Part shown: positions 7,781-17,097 of the stretch, piece by piece
Layout: each line of letters begins with the position of its first letter
Numbering within the stretch: the stretch's first letter is position 1
NCBI RefSeq assembly: GCF_003574475.2
Contig: NZ_QLIS02000001.1
Location: 62,001-126,000 of the forward strand
DNA: 64,000 nucleotides
Source: Pseudofrancisella aestuarii
Lineage (GTDB): Bacteria > Pseudomonadota > Gammaproteobacteria > Francisellales > Francisellaceae
Reading direction: 5' to 3'
The notes under the pieces: model-generated
Told to the model about the DNA's origin: nothing
What the model saw: only the letters and a program-made list of their open reading frames with translations
Databases searched by the model: none
Translations under genes and position numbers: made by a program

Positions 7781-9217
7781 ATGGGAAAGATATTAACTAC
7801 TGCAAATGGTGCTCCTATACCTGATGATAATACTAGTATTAGTGCAGGTAAGCATGGTTCACTTACATTTGATAACTTCAGATTATTTGAAAAGTTAGCA
7901 CACTTTAATCGTGAGAGAATCCCTGAGCGGGTTGTTCATGCTAGAGGAACTGGCTCATATGGTACTTTTACTCTAGAAAGGGATTTGTCAGATTTGACTA
8001 TAGCTGATTTTTTAATAGGTGAAGGGAAGCAAACAGAAGTTTTTGTACGCTTTTCTACTGTAGGTGGTGGTCAAGATTCTAGTGATTATGCTAGAGATCC
8101 TCGTGGTACAGCTATTAAGTTTTATACTAAACAAGGTAATTTTGATTTGGTAGGTAATAATACTCCTATATTCTTCTTAAGAGATCCTAGTAAGTTTCCT
8201 GATTTTATTCACTCTCAGAAAAAGAATCCTCAAACTAACTTGCCAGATCCAGCTGCAATGTATGAGTTTTGGTCAAAGAATCCTCAATCTTTACATCAAA
8301 TGACTATTTTGATGTCAGATCGCGGTATTCCAAGAAGTTATAGACATATGCATATGTTTAGTTCACATACTCTTAGTTTGTATGATTCTGAAGGTAATCG
8401 TTTTTGGGTGAAATGGCACTTTAAAACTCAGCAAGGAATTGATAATTTCACAAATGAGGAAGCAGCAAAACAACCAAGCTTTGGCGCACAAAAAGATTTG
8501 TTTGATGCGATTAAAGATGGTAATTATCCTAAGTGGGATGTGAATCTACAAGTTATGACAGAGGAAGATGCTAAAAAATATTATGTTAATCCTTTTGATT
8601 TAACAAAAGTTTGGTCACATAAAGATTTCCCATTACAGAAAATAGGTGTTTTAGAGCTAAATCGTAATGTTAATAATTACTTTGCTGAAGTAGAACAAGC
8701 TACTTTTGCACCAAATAATTTAGTTCCAGGTGTTGGTATATCACCTGATAAAATGTTACAAGCAAGACTTTTAGCTTATCAGGATGCTCATAGATATAGA
8801 GTAGGAGTGAATGCTAGTCATTTACCTGTGAATGCTTCAAAATGCCCAATGCATAATTATCAGCGTGATGGAGCAATGGCAGGAACAGCTCTTAATGTTT
8901 CACAGAATGAAATCCCTAATTTCTATCCTAATGCTCATTCTGATAGTCCTGTTGAGATACCAGAGTATAAAGAACCTCCTTTAGAAATATTAGGGGATAT
9001 TGATTACTATGATGCTCAAGATGAAGATAACTATTCTCAAGTAGGAGATCTTTATAGATTGATAGATGAGTCTCAAAAAAATCAGTTAGCTAATAATATT
9101 GCTGAAGGTTTAATTCATGCTACAGCAGAGGTCCAGGAATTAATGTTAGAGCAATTCAATAAAGCTGATAGAGATTATAAAGTCAGAGTTGAAAAAGCTT
9201 TAAGCGATTTAGCTTAA
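7781..9217 (+). CDS. katA: Monofunctional heme catalase (small-subunit clade)
   Basis: A 478-residue catalase, the usual length for small-subunit enzymes. The heme-distal histidine is H53 (VVHARGTG) and the distal asparagine lies in VGNNTPIFF (126-127). The proximal heme ligand is Y333 in RLLAYQDAHRYRVG. It disproportionates H2O2 to water and oxygen. No signal peptide is present, so it is cytosolic. AGAGGA precedes the ATG. It is the last gene of the operon with a peroxiredoxin and an SDR and stops 8 bases before the convergent adenosine deaminase-like gene. This is not the bifunctional catalase-peroxidase KatG that I associate with Francisella tularensis. The symbol katA is by family, not by proven orthology. 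Confidence 0.93.
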   Translation: MGKILTTANGAPIPDDNTSISAGKHGSLTFDNFRLFEKLAHFNRERIPERVVHARGTGSYGTFTLERDLSDLTIADFLIGEGKQTEVFVRFSTVGGGQDSSDYARDPRGTAIKFYTKQGNFDLVGNNTPIFFLRDPSKFPDFIHSQKKNPQTNLPDPAAMYEFWSKNPQSLHQMTILMSDRGIPRSYRHMHMFSSHTLSLYDSEGNRFWVKWHFKTQQGIDNFTNEEAAKQPSFGAQKDLFDAIKDGNYPKWDVNLQVMTEEDAKKYYVNPFDLTKVWSHKDFPLQKIGVLELNRNVNNYFAEVEQATFAPNNLVPGVGISPDKMLQARLLAYQDAHRYRVGVNASHLPVNASKCPMHNYQRDGAMAGTALNVSQNEIPNFYPNAHSDSPVEIPEYKEPPLEILGDIDYYDAQDEDNYSQVGDLYRLIDESQKNQLANNIAEGLIHATAEVQELMLEQFNKADRDYKVRVEKALSDLA

Positions 9218-9225
9218 TTTTCTAA

Positions 9226-10836
9226 TTATCTTTTATTCATCTTCCATAATAGATTACTAATATATGCTCTTCTATTTTCTTTACATGCAACCATAAGTAA
9301 TTTTGTTATTTTTAAACTATAAGCATCAGAGAATAGGATAATAAGCATTTCTCTAATATAGTTAGTATTTAGAGTTATATAATTATCAGTACCAATACCC
9401 AGCTTTATCCCTTTCTTTTCCCACCAACTAAAAGGGTGGTCTTTATAGTCTGGAATTGCAGTTGTTAGCTTTAGGTTTGATGATGGAAGTCCCACTACAC
9501 CTATATTTTTGCTTATTATTCTATTTAGAACATCATGTTGATATCTTTCTATCTCTATAGATGTATGGAATTTTATTTTTGTAAATTCTAGAATCTCTTC
9601 TTCGTTTAGCTTTATTCCACTTATTATTTTATCTCTAATAGTTGAGTTATTTTCATTCCATGGTATTTCTTCTATCTCTCTAAACTCCATAGATTTTGGA
9701 CCTAGTGGTTGAGATGATTGATTAAGCTTTAATACTTTTTGCAGTAATCTTTGAAAGTAATAATTTGGATTTATACCAATTGATAGACCATGCTCTAGAG
9801 TATCTATATTCCATATATTTAGGGCATTATCTACTGCTTGTACCCCTTTTTTTAGAGTATGAAATGTTTCACCATGGTGAGAACGGATCTTAAAACCATA
9901 ATACTGTAGCTTTCTAACGCCTTGTTTAAGTGTTTCAAAATGAGCTTTTTTATAGATATTTTTTTCATCACCAACAGTATCAATATCTTTCATGACATTT
10001 TGTAGAAAAGGATATTTTTCTAATATTTCAATTAGGTAATTTACTTGATATTCAAAACTTTCTTTTTTTGTTTTGAATTTAATGTTATCAAAGAAATTCG
10101 CTTCTTTTCTAAAAGATGGTGAAAGTACATAACTAAAATCAGGATGTTCTTTTCTGAAATTTTCAAATCCTTCATAAAGTCCTAAAACAACATCTTCTTC
10201 TGTTGCTAAATCTTCATTGAGAATACTTTCTTTTTCATCACTTGTAGAACGAGAGAGAGTAAATTTTAATCTAATACTACCAACGTTATACTTATGATAA
10301 AGTTCATTAGCCATATGGTAGGCTGCATCGATATGATCTTGCTTAGTATTGAGAATAATTTTCGCTAAATATAGTAAATCTAGATACTTTGAAAATTTTT
10401 CACCATCTTTTAGTACAATTAGATTTTCAACATCTTTTACAGAGTTTATGGGTAAAGCATTTTCTCCATAGATATTTTTAATTTTTTGACTATAAACATC
10501 TCTACTTTTTCCTTCTAGTAACTTTTTCAGCCTAGGGTAAATAAATTCAGCAGATAATGAGCCTGTCAAATGTATGTGCTCTTCATTATATTTAAGAGGA
10601 AAACTTTTAAAGAAGTCATAAAATGCTATACCAACAGGGTGTTGTAATAACTCTTCTATTTCTAATTCATCATTATTAAAAAGCTTTAATTTCTTAATAA
10701 AATCCTTAATACATATAGACTCTTGATTATCTAAGTCTTCATAACAGAGTAGTTCTAGAGTGTTAAACACTGAAAGCCCATTTGTTTCAGTAATAATTTT
10801 ATTTAGTTTTTTATTTAATGAGTTGTCTTTAGACAT
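9226..10836 (-). CDS. Adenosine deaminase-like metallohydrolase, long form
   Basis: A 536-residue protein, well above the roughly 340 residues of bacterial adenosine deaminase. Metal and catalytic motifs of the family occur in order: EEHIHLTGS (HxH), SHHGETFH (HxxE proton donor region), DTLEHGLSIG (the GHG-like histidine) and LGIGTDNYITL (metal aspartate). LPSSNLKL matches the P-x-SN signature. In classical enzymes the aspartate pair reads DD; here it is D followed by N. The extra length is an N-terminal extension of about 80 residues and insertions between the motifs. I infer a hydrolytic deaminase of adenosine or a related substrate, cytosolic. It stands alone on the minus strand and has a weak ribosome-binding site. 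Confidence 0.72.
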   Translation of the reverse strand: MSKDNSLNKKLNKIITETNGLSVFNTLELLCYEDLDNQESICIKDFIKKLKLFNNDELEIEELLQHPVGIAFYDFFKSFPLKYNEEHIHLTGSLSAEFIYPRLKKLLEGKSRDVYSQKIKNIYGENALPINSVKDVENLIVLKDGEKFSKYLDLLYLAKIILNTKQDHIDAAYHMANELYHKYNVGSIRLKFTLSRSTSDEKESILNEDLATEEDVVLGLYEGFENFRKEHPDFSYVLSPSFRKEANFFDNIKFKTKKESFEYQVNYLIEILEKYPFLQNVMKDIDTVGDEKNIYKKAHFETLKQGVRKLQYYGFKIRSHHGETFHTLKKGVQAVDNALNIWNIDTLEHGLSIGINPNYYFQRLLQKVLKLNQSSQPLGPKSMEFREIEEIPWNENNSTIRDKIISGIKLNEEEILEFTKIKFHTSIEIERYQHDVLNRIISKNIGVVGLPSSNLKLTTAIPDYKDHPFSWWEKKGIKLGIGTDNYITLNTNYIREMLIILFSDAYSLKITKLLMVACKENRRAYISNLLWKMNKR

Positions 10837-10932
10837 TTTAGATAGAAATTTCTTTCTTAGTCGTGTAATTATAAAGCTATTTGGGTGTATGATAAAGTAA
10901 AATAAATTAATTGCTTAATTAATAAAAGAATA

Positions 10933-11247
10933 ATGAAAACAAATATAAAGAATATTGAATTGGAAATTTTTAAAACTGGTGTTTCAAAGAAGCTTTTAGC
11001 AAGAGATGATCAGAGAAACTTTCAAATAGATTTTATTAGATTAGAACCTAGTTTTAAGCTAGCTCAACATATGCATCCAGATGTCGAGTGGATTTATGTT
11101 ATAAAGGGATCTATGTCTGATGAGAGAGGAGAATATACTTCTGGAGATTTCTTTATTAATCCAGCAAATTCAAAACATTCAGTAATATCAGGTCCAGATG
11201 GTTGTGATATTTTATGTTGCTGGTGTGGAGAAATTAAAGACTGTTAA
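10933..11247 (+). CDS. Cupin-fold protein (ChrR-like)
   Basis: A 104-residue single-domain cupin. The first metal motif is visible as QHMHPDVEWIYVIKG (H, H, then E), followed by the GEYTSGDFFINPANSKHSV strand turn with the second-motif histidine. A CCWC cluster lies near the C terminus. Cupins of this size include anti-sigma ChrR C-terminal-like domains and small metal enzymes; the substrate cannot be read. It has no clear ribosome-binding site, and its last 14 bases overlap the 3' end of convergent cmk. Confidence 0.7.
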   Translation: MKTNIKNIELEIFKTGVSKKLLARDDQRNFQIDFIRLEPSFKLAQHMHPDVEWIYVIKGSMSDERGEYTSGDFFINPANSKHSVISGPDGCDILCCWCGEIKDC

Positions 11248-11902
11248 TACTATTTAGAACTTGTTGAAAAACTTCACCTATAGATAAGTTACTAGTATCA
11301 ACTAAAATAGCATCATCAGCTGGTTTTAAAGGAGCAACTTTTCTATTTCTATCTTGATAGTCTCTTTGCTCAATATCTTTTTTTATTTTATCAAAATCAG
11401 GCTTTTCACCTTTTGTAGTTAGCTCATCATATCTTCTTTGAGCTCTTACTTCTGAACTAGCATCTAAGAAGAATTTATATTTAGCTTCTGGAAAAACTAC
11501 AGTACCCATGTCTCTTCCATCTGCTACAAGACCTTGTTCAGTAGCAAAAGATAACATTTTATTATGTAGCATTTGACGAACTTTTGGGTAAGCAGATGTT
11601 TTAGAAGCAAGCATCCCAGTTTGTTCAGTACGAATATCTTTAGTTACATCCTTACCATTTAAAAGGACTATTATAGAGTCATCCTCTACTTTAAATGAAA
11701 TGTCTAAAGAGTCTAGCTTATTGCATACATCTGTTTCGCTATCTAAATTTGCTCCAGCATTGTAGCAGTGTAAAGCCGCTATTCTATATATAGCACCACT
11801 ATCAAGTAGCTTGTAATTAAAGTGTTTAGCTAATTTTTTAGATAAAGTTCCTTTACCAACGCCACTAGGGCCATCTACAGTTATTATTTTAGAGTTGAGC
11901 AT
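11234..11902 (-). CDS. cmk: Cytidylate kinase
   Basis: A 222-residue (d)CMP kinase that supplies CDP and dCDP. The P-loop GPSGVGKGT lies at about residues 11-19. DGRDMGTVVFP and the RYDEL...DYQDRNR lid region are typical of the family. I start at the ATG at 11902, which has AAGGA 8 bases upstream. A TTG two codons further upstream is possible but sits too close to that site. The ATG lies inside the last codons of serC (14 bases overlap), so translation is probably coupled. serC-cmk is a reduced version of the serC-aroA-cmk-rpsA order of other gammaproteobacteria; aroA and rpsA are not here. Confidence 0.93.
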   Translation of the reverse strand: MLNSKIITVDGPSGVGKGTLSKKLAKHFNYKLLDSGAIYRIAALHCYNAGANLDSETDVCNKLDSLDISFKVEDDSIIVLLNGKDVTKDIRTEQTGMLASKTSAYPKVRQMLHNKMLSFATEQGLVADGRDMGTVVFPEAKYKFFLDASSEVRAQRRYDELTTKGEKPDFDKIKKDIEQRDYQDRNRKVAPLKPADDAILVDTSNLSIGEVFQQVLNSINSL

Positions 11903-12929
11903 TTTCAAATTCCTTCATGAATGCTACTAATGCTTGTACATCAGCTAGTGAAACGGCATTATAAAGACTTGCTCTACAACCACCAACATTACGATGACCT
12001 TTTAAACCATAGAAGCCTCTTTCATCTGCTTCTTTTAAAAATTTCTTAGTTAGCTCTTCTGATTTTAGCTGAAATATTACATTCATATTAGAACGATATT
12101 TTTCATCTATATTATTTACATAGATATTAGAGTTATCGATAGCATTATAAAGTAGATCAGCTTTTTCTTGATTGAATTCAGCCACTTTCTCTAAAGTATC
12201 AAACTTCTCTAATAAATAATTTAATATAAGTTCAAAAGTTACCCAAGATATAACAGAAGGAGTATTATACACAGAGTCAGATTTTTTAGTTAAATCATAA
12301 TCAAAAACTATAGGAATATTATTTTTCTTCTGAATAAGTGAATCTTTAACAATTACAATTGTAACTCCTGGAATACCAGCATTCTTTTGAGCGCCAGCAT
12401 AAATCAAACCATAGTTGGAAATATTCACAGGCTTTGATAAAAAACTTGATGAAACATCACAAACTAAAGGAGTGTCACAAGATTTAGCAAGTTCTTTAAC
12501 TTGATAGCCATCAACAGTTTCGTTATCTGTATAGTAAATATAATCACAAGGTTCTTTAAGTGATATATTGTTTTGAGTAGTTGTTTCTACATTAATGAAT
12601 TTTTCAGCTTCTTTAGCTGCTTTCTCAGACCAGATCCCTGTACAAAGGTAAAGAGCTCTATTATGTTTACCTGCTAAATTCATCGGAATAGCTGAAAACT
12701 GAGCAGTTGCTCCACCTTGCATAAGTAAAATAGAATAATCAGAAGGGATATTTAAAAGTTTTCTTAAGTTTGTTTGTATAGAAGCGTGTACTTCATCAAA
12801 TACTTTATCTCTATGAGAGATTGAAAGTAAAGAAACTCCTGTGTTTTTATAATCGATTAACATTTGTTGTAATTCTTTTATAACAGAAGTAGGTAAAACA
12901 GCTGGTCCAGCACAAAAATTTATTTTCAT
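11889..12929 (-). CDS. serC: Phosphoserine aminotransferase
   Basis: A 346-residue PLP enzyme of serine (and pyridoxal phosphate) synthesis that makes phosphoserine from 3-phosphohydroxypyruvate and glutamate. It begins NFCAGPAVLP, the family hallmark. GGATAQFSA binds phosphate, and the Schiff-base lysine is in YAGAQKNAGIPG. The C-terminal GHRNVGGCRASLYNA segment binds substrate phosphate. Length is slightly below the common 360. It is the first gene of a serC-cmk operon. The 188-base gap to the divergent FAD-dehydrogenase gene is AT-rich and holds a TATAAT at 13070-13075 for the other strand. Confidence 0.95.
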   Translation of the reverse strand: MKINFCAGPAVLPTSVIKELQQMLIDYKNTGVSLLSISHRDKVFDEVHASIQTNLRKLLNIPSDYSILLMQGGATAQFSAIPMNLAGKHNRALYLCTGIWSEKAAKEAEKFINVETTTQNNISLKEPCDYIYYTDNETVDGYQVKELAKSCDTPLVCDVSSSFLSKPVNISNYGLIYAGAQKNAGIPGVTIVIVKDSLIQKKNNIPIVFDYDLTKKSDSVYNTPSVISWVTFELILNYLLEKFDTLEKVAEFNQEKADLLYNAIDNSNIYVNNIDEKYRSNMNVIFQLKSEELTKKFLKEADERGFYGLKGHRNVGGCRASLYNAVSLADVQALVAFMKEFENAQL

Positions 12930-13117
12930 GATTAATAATAGCCGAAAATTAATAAAAAGATGGTTTATATTCTAGCATAAATATAAGAGCTGATGAATTA
13001 GACATTATAGAATTTTAAAGCTAGTTATTGTCTTGTTAAATAAATTTTAAGCTTTAGATATATCTTCTGTATAATTTCTCCATAATTCTATGTCATTTTT
13101 GATTATGGTTAAGACTA

Positions 13118-15835
13118 ATGTTAGAAAATTTTAAGTCTAAAGTTTTAAGCTTTTTAGATAAGAAACGAGTAATAGAAGATGAAGTATTACGCTATGCATA
13201 TTCTACAGATGCAAGTTTATATAGAATGGTGCCTAAGCTAGTCCTAATTGTAAATACAGAAAGAGAAGTTCAAGAAGTAATAAAACTAGCTTCTGAATAT
13301 GATATTAAATTAACTTTCAGGGCTGCTGGAACGAGTCTTTCTGGACAGGCTGTAACTGATCAAGTTTTAGTGATGCTTGCTTTAAATAGTTGGTTAAATT
13401 ATGAAATTTATGATGATGGTAAAAAGATAAAGTTAGAGCCAAGTATTATTGGTGCAGAGGCTAATAAAAATTTAAAGATTTATGATAGAAAGATTGGTCC
13501 AGATCCAGGCTCAATTAATACTGCAAAAATAGGCGGGATAGTATCAAATAACTCTAGTGGCATGTGTTGTGGTACAGCTAAAAACACATACTCAACTATA
13601 GATTCAATGCAAATAGTTTTTGCGGATGGAAGTGCATTAGATACAGCTAATCAGCTAAGTATTGATAAATTTAAAAATGATAAAAAAGAGTTTATAGATA
13701 GTTTAGTTAAAATTCGTAAAGAAATCATAAATGATGAGAATATTGTTAAATTTATAAAAAAGAAGTTCTCTATCAAAAATACTAGTGGCTACAGTCTAAA
13801 TGCTTTTTTAGAATTTAAGGATCCGATAAAAATTATAGAGAGATTATTAATTGGTTCAGAAGGTACTTTAGGATTTGTTAGTTCTGTTACTTTAAATACG
13901 GTTCCAGATTATAAATATAAAGCACTAAACTTAATATATGGAAAACTAGAAGATCTAGTTAACTTAACTGTAGAGATTGAGCCATATAGTATCTCCTCTA
14001 TAGAGCTTTTAGATTATTTGTCTTTGAAATCTGTAGCAGATCAGAAAGAGTTAGAACCTTACTTAATTGAATTAAAAGATGAAAGCTATGCGGCTATTAT
14101 GATTGAGTTAGCTGAAGAAAGTAATGAAAGCTTAGAATCTAAATTAGAGATAGTTAAGAAATCTATCTCTAAGGCAGATATTATCTATCAAACAGGATTT
14201 AAGCAAAATGCTAAAGAAATGCAGATTATATGGAAAACTAGAAGTGGGGTATTACCAACTATAGCAGGGCAAAGACCTTTAGGCTCTAGTGTTTTAATAG
14301 AAGATATAGCTGTAGAAATAGAAAAGTTGCCGATGCTTATAACAGATGTTAAAGAAATGTTTAAAGAGTATTCTTATAATAGTGCTGCTATTTTTGGACA
14401 TGTGTTAGCTGGGAATATTCATTTTGTTCTTACACCAAACTTTAACAATCAAGAAGAAATTCTAAATTATGATAATTTTATGCATGAGTTAACTAGTCTC
14501 GTTGCAAAGAAATTTAATGGCTCATTAAAAGCAGAGCATGGTAGTGGAAGAAACATTTCTCCATTTGCTATAGTTGAGTGGGGTCAGAAATGTTGGGATA
14601 TCATGTGGCAAATAAAAAGGTTATTTGACCCCAAAAATATATTTAATCCTGATGTTAAGTTGACAAAAGATAATACGCTACATACCAAAAATCTCAAAGA
14701 ATTTGATTCTGTGCATTCAGAAATAGATAAATGTATGGAATGTGGTTTTTGTGAAACAGTTTGCCCATCAAGAAATTTAAGCTTTACACCAAGACAAAGA
14801 AACTCAGTAGCACGTAAGATAAACTCGTTAACAGGGCATGAAAAAGACAAATGGCAAAAGATATATGATTATTATGGAGTTGAAACTTGTGCTACTACGA
14901 GTTTATGCAAGACTTCTTGCCCAGTTGGTATAGATACTGGGGCATTTATATTAACTAAAAAGGCTAAGCAAGATAAGCTAGTAAATCATGAGAAAGAAAT
15001 AAAAGCCGCTAAGCAGAAAGTCCAACTTGGTAATTTAGCTGGTAGTGTATTAGGGAAGAGCAATTTATATAAATTAACTAGTTCATTACATACGCATTTT
15101 AAATCTATTCCAGTATATTTAGAAAATATGCCAGATATACAAAAAGCTAAGTTTGTACCATCAAGTAATGGGAGCAGTAAAAAAGTCTTATTATTACCAT
15201 CATGTCCAAATAGAATTTTTGCTAGTAGTAGAAATTATGATAAATATCCAAGTCAGCTTGTGTTAGAAAAATTAGGTTATGAAGTCGAGTATCCTAGAGA
15301 TTTAAATAAACAATGCTGTGGGCAGATGTATCATTCTAAAGGTAATAGCCTACAGCAAGAAAAGTCTAAAAATTTATTGGAATCAATTATTTCGAATAAT
15401 TATGAAGCAGTAATTATTGATAATAGCTCATGTTCTAGTTTTGCTAAGGTTGAAGGAATAAATATTGTAGATATCAACAGCTTTATTTTGGAAAATCTAT
15501 CAAAAGATAGTATTAATAAAAAATATAATAGAATAGCTTTACATATTGATTGCTCTACAAGAAAACAAAACCTAAATGAGGAATATTTACAAATTTTAGA
15601 GTTATGTTGTAATGATGGGATAATCTCTCCTGAGAGAATCTATTGTTGTGGGTTCGCTGGAGATAAAGGTTTTTCGACACCAGAGCTAAATTCTAGTAGT
15701 TTAGAAAGCTTAAAGCCACAAATAGAAGGGTGTGATGTAGGAGTTACATTCAATAGAAGTTGTCAGATAGGATTAAGTAAACACTCAGGGATAGAATATA
15801 TTTCTTTTGTTGAATTAGTGCTTGATTGTATGTAG
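13118..15835 (+). CDS. FAD-linked, 4Fe-4S D-2-hydroxyacid dehydrogenase (D-lactate or D-2-hydroxyglutarate type)
   Basis: A 905-residue fusion of a GlcD-like flavin domain and a GlpC-like iron-sulfur domain. The PCMH-type FAD-binding part contains RAAGTSLSGQAV and GGIVSNNSSGM. Then come the FAD-oxidase C-terminal region with HVLAGNIHFV and EHGSGRN, ferredoxin-type cysteines C539, C542, C545, C549 and C591, C597, C601, and two CCG domains (QCCGQMY and CCGFAGDKG). Such enzymes oxidise D-lactate (Dld-II) or D-2-hydroxyglutarate (YdiJ) and pass electrons to quinone. Length is nearer Dld-II (about 930) than YdiJ (about 1018). A DUF1338 enzyme whose family product is D-2-hydroxyglutarate is encoded 7.5 kb upstream, which makes the second substrate attractive but unproven. 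No good ribosome-binding site is seen at the ATG. Confidence 0.85.
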   Translation: MLENFKSKVLSFLDKKRVIEDEVLRYAYSTDASLYRMVPKLVLIVNTEREVQEVIKLASEYDIKLTFRAAGTSLSGQAVTDQVLVMLALNSWLNYEIYDDGKKIKLEPSIIGAEANKNLKIYDRKIGPDPGSINTAKIGGIVSNNSSGMCCGTAKNTYSTIDSMQIVFADGSALDTANQLSIDKFKNDKKEFIDSLVKIRKEIINDENIVKFIKKKFSIKNTSGYSLNAFLEFKDPIKIIERLLIGSEGTLGFVSSVTLNTVPDYKYKALNLIYGKLEDLVNLTVEIEPYSISSIELLDYLSLKSVADQKELEPYLIELKDESYAAIMIELAEESNESLESKLEIVKKSISKADIIYQTGFKQNAKEMQIIWKTRSGVLPTIAGQRPLGSSVLIEDIAVEIEKLPMLITDVKEMFKEYSYNSAAIFGHVLAGNIHFVLTPNFNNQEEILNYDNFMHELTSLVAKKFNGSLKAEHGSGRNISPFAIVEWGQKCWDIMWQIKRLFDPKNIFNPDVKLTKDNTLHTKNLKEFDSVHSEIDKCMECGFCETVCPSRNLSFTPRQRNSVARKINSLTGHEKDKWQKIYDYYGVETCATTSLCKTSCPVGIDTGAFILTKKAKQDKLVNHEKEIKAAKQKVQLGNLAGSVLGKSNLYKLTSSLHTHFKSIPVYLENMPDIQKAKFVPSSNGSSKKVLLLPSCPNRIFASSRNYDKYPSQLVLEKLGYEVEYPRDLNKQCCGQMYHSKGNSLQQEKSKNLLESIISNNYEAVIIDNSSCSSFAKVEGINIVDINSFILENLSKDSINKKYNRIALHIDCSTRKQNLNEEYLQILELCCNDGIISPERIYCCGFAGDKGFSTPELNSSSLESLKPQIEGCDVGVTFNRSCQIGLSKHSGIEYISFVELVLDCM

Positions 15836-17017
15836 TTATTCTACTTTTAAACCTTTTTCTAATGCTTCCATTGCATAATAATTATAATCTTGAGGATTTG
15901 TTACTTTTTTCTGTAACTTTCCACTAGCACCTATAGTTTCTAGACCTGTTGAGAATATTTGATCTATGTTATAAGTATTCTCATTACCCTCAGCAACAAT
16001 GAGTTTTCCATTATATAGATATAGAATGTTTTTATAACTTATTGTATTACTATTAAGGTCTTTTATTGTTTGCCATTGCGTAGCTGTACTGTTAGGCTCT
16101 GGAGAGTAAGGAACTGTTACGCTATTTAAAATATGCTTCATCATATATTTATAATCTTGAGGATAATTCATTTCAGGTACATTTTTTTCTAAATATGAAG
16201 CTCTTACAAACCTTGATGGTGGTGAATAGTCACCGGGTATGCCAACCATTGAAGCAATATTATCTCTTAACGATGAAGATTCAATTGTAAGCTTAAATCC
16301 TGGAATATTTCCGAACTTGGCTTTTTGCTCATCTTTATTATAGTTAAGTAAACTATTATAGTTTGACAAATTTTTAAGTTGTTCTGGTAGTGTAGGGTAG
16401 TTTGTTAAAACATTTCCAGCCTCTTCACCTTTATAAACATTTATTTTCCCATTTATAAATTCAATAACAGCAGAGTTTCCAGACTTATCTTTTAAACTGA
16501 AATGTAAAGGAGCATCTTTTAATGCTATATCTGGAGCGACGGCTACTGAGCTTGAGATTATTTGGTATTTAGAAATATTCTCTAGAGCTTCATTAACATC
16601 TTTAGAAGTTGCAAGAGTATAGTTAACTAAATCATAGAAACTTAATACTGCTTTTTTATTACTCGGATCGTATTTAGGATACTCTGTACCTGGAAGATAA
16701 AGGAAAGAGGCAGATAATCCTTGATCATTCGCACCATCAACTAATAAGCCTGTGCTAAAGATTTCTCTTCCCATGAAAGGATATTTTACATCCCATTCAG
16801 CAACTTTCAGATCTGGATAAGCTTTATCCATATATGAAGAAACCTGATGTACTCCCTTGTTATATCCAATAGTGAATATTCCAATATTAATTGGAAAATC
16901 CATTGTTCTTCCTACAATGGAAGCATTTTCTTTGTGAATAAAAACTTCAGTACAAGCTTCAGAAATGGTGACTATTCCTAATGTTATACTAGATATTAAA
17001 GCTATTTTTTTAATCAT
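15836..17017 (-). CDS. Secreted Ntn-type linear amide C-N hydrolase (choloylglycine hydrolase family), copy 1
   Basis: A 393-residue exported protein. A signal peptide (residues 1-21, basic start then a hydrophobic core, ending SEA) directly precedes C22. In this family the nucleophile is an N-terminal cysteine followed by T-x-x-x; here CTEVFIH, then GRTMDFP with the conserved Arg and Asp. NAVIEF and VLTNYP fit the oxyanion and asparagine positions. Cleavage by signal peptidase I would expose the catalytic cysteine. Members hydrolyse bile-salt amides, penicillin V or acyl-homoserine lactones. A paralogue lies at 55653-56726. The gene abuts the stop of the convergent FAD dehydrogenase with no gap. 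Confidence 0.85.
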   Translation of the reverse strand: MIKKIALISSITLGIVTISEACTEVFIHKENASIVGRTMDFPINIGIFTIGYNKGVHQVSSYMDKAYPDLKVAEWDVKYPFMGREIFSTGLLVDGANDQGLSASFLYLPGTEYPKYDPSNKKAVLSFYDLVNYTLATSKDVNEALENISKYQIISSSVAVAPDIALKDAPLHFSLKDKSGNSAVIEFINGKINVYKGEEAGNVLTNYPTLPEQLKNLSNYNSLLNYNKDEQKAKFGNIPGFKLTIESSSLRDNIASMVGIPGDYSPPSRFVRASYLEKNVPEMNYPQDYKYMMKHILNSVTVPYSPEPNSTATQWQTIKDLNSNTISYKNILYLYNGKLIVAEGNENTYNIDQIFSTGLETIGASGKLQKKVTNPQDYNYYAMEALEKGLKVE

Positions 17018-17097
17018 TTTTTATTTGAAAATAAAATACCATATATTAAAAATATAGCACACAATTAATAAAAGATAGAAAGGATGAACCTACAGAA

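Noticed and set aside
15836-17017. Lipobox reading of the signal peptide-Cys junctions of the two Ntn hydrolases
   Set aside because: The residues before the cysteine (SEA and ANA) lack the usual Leu at -3 and fit signal peptidase I sites; the Cys is the expected family nucleophile.
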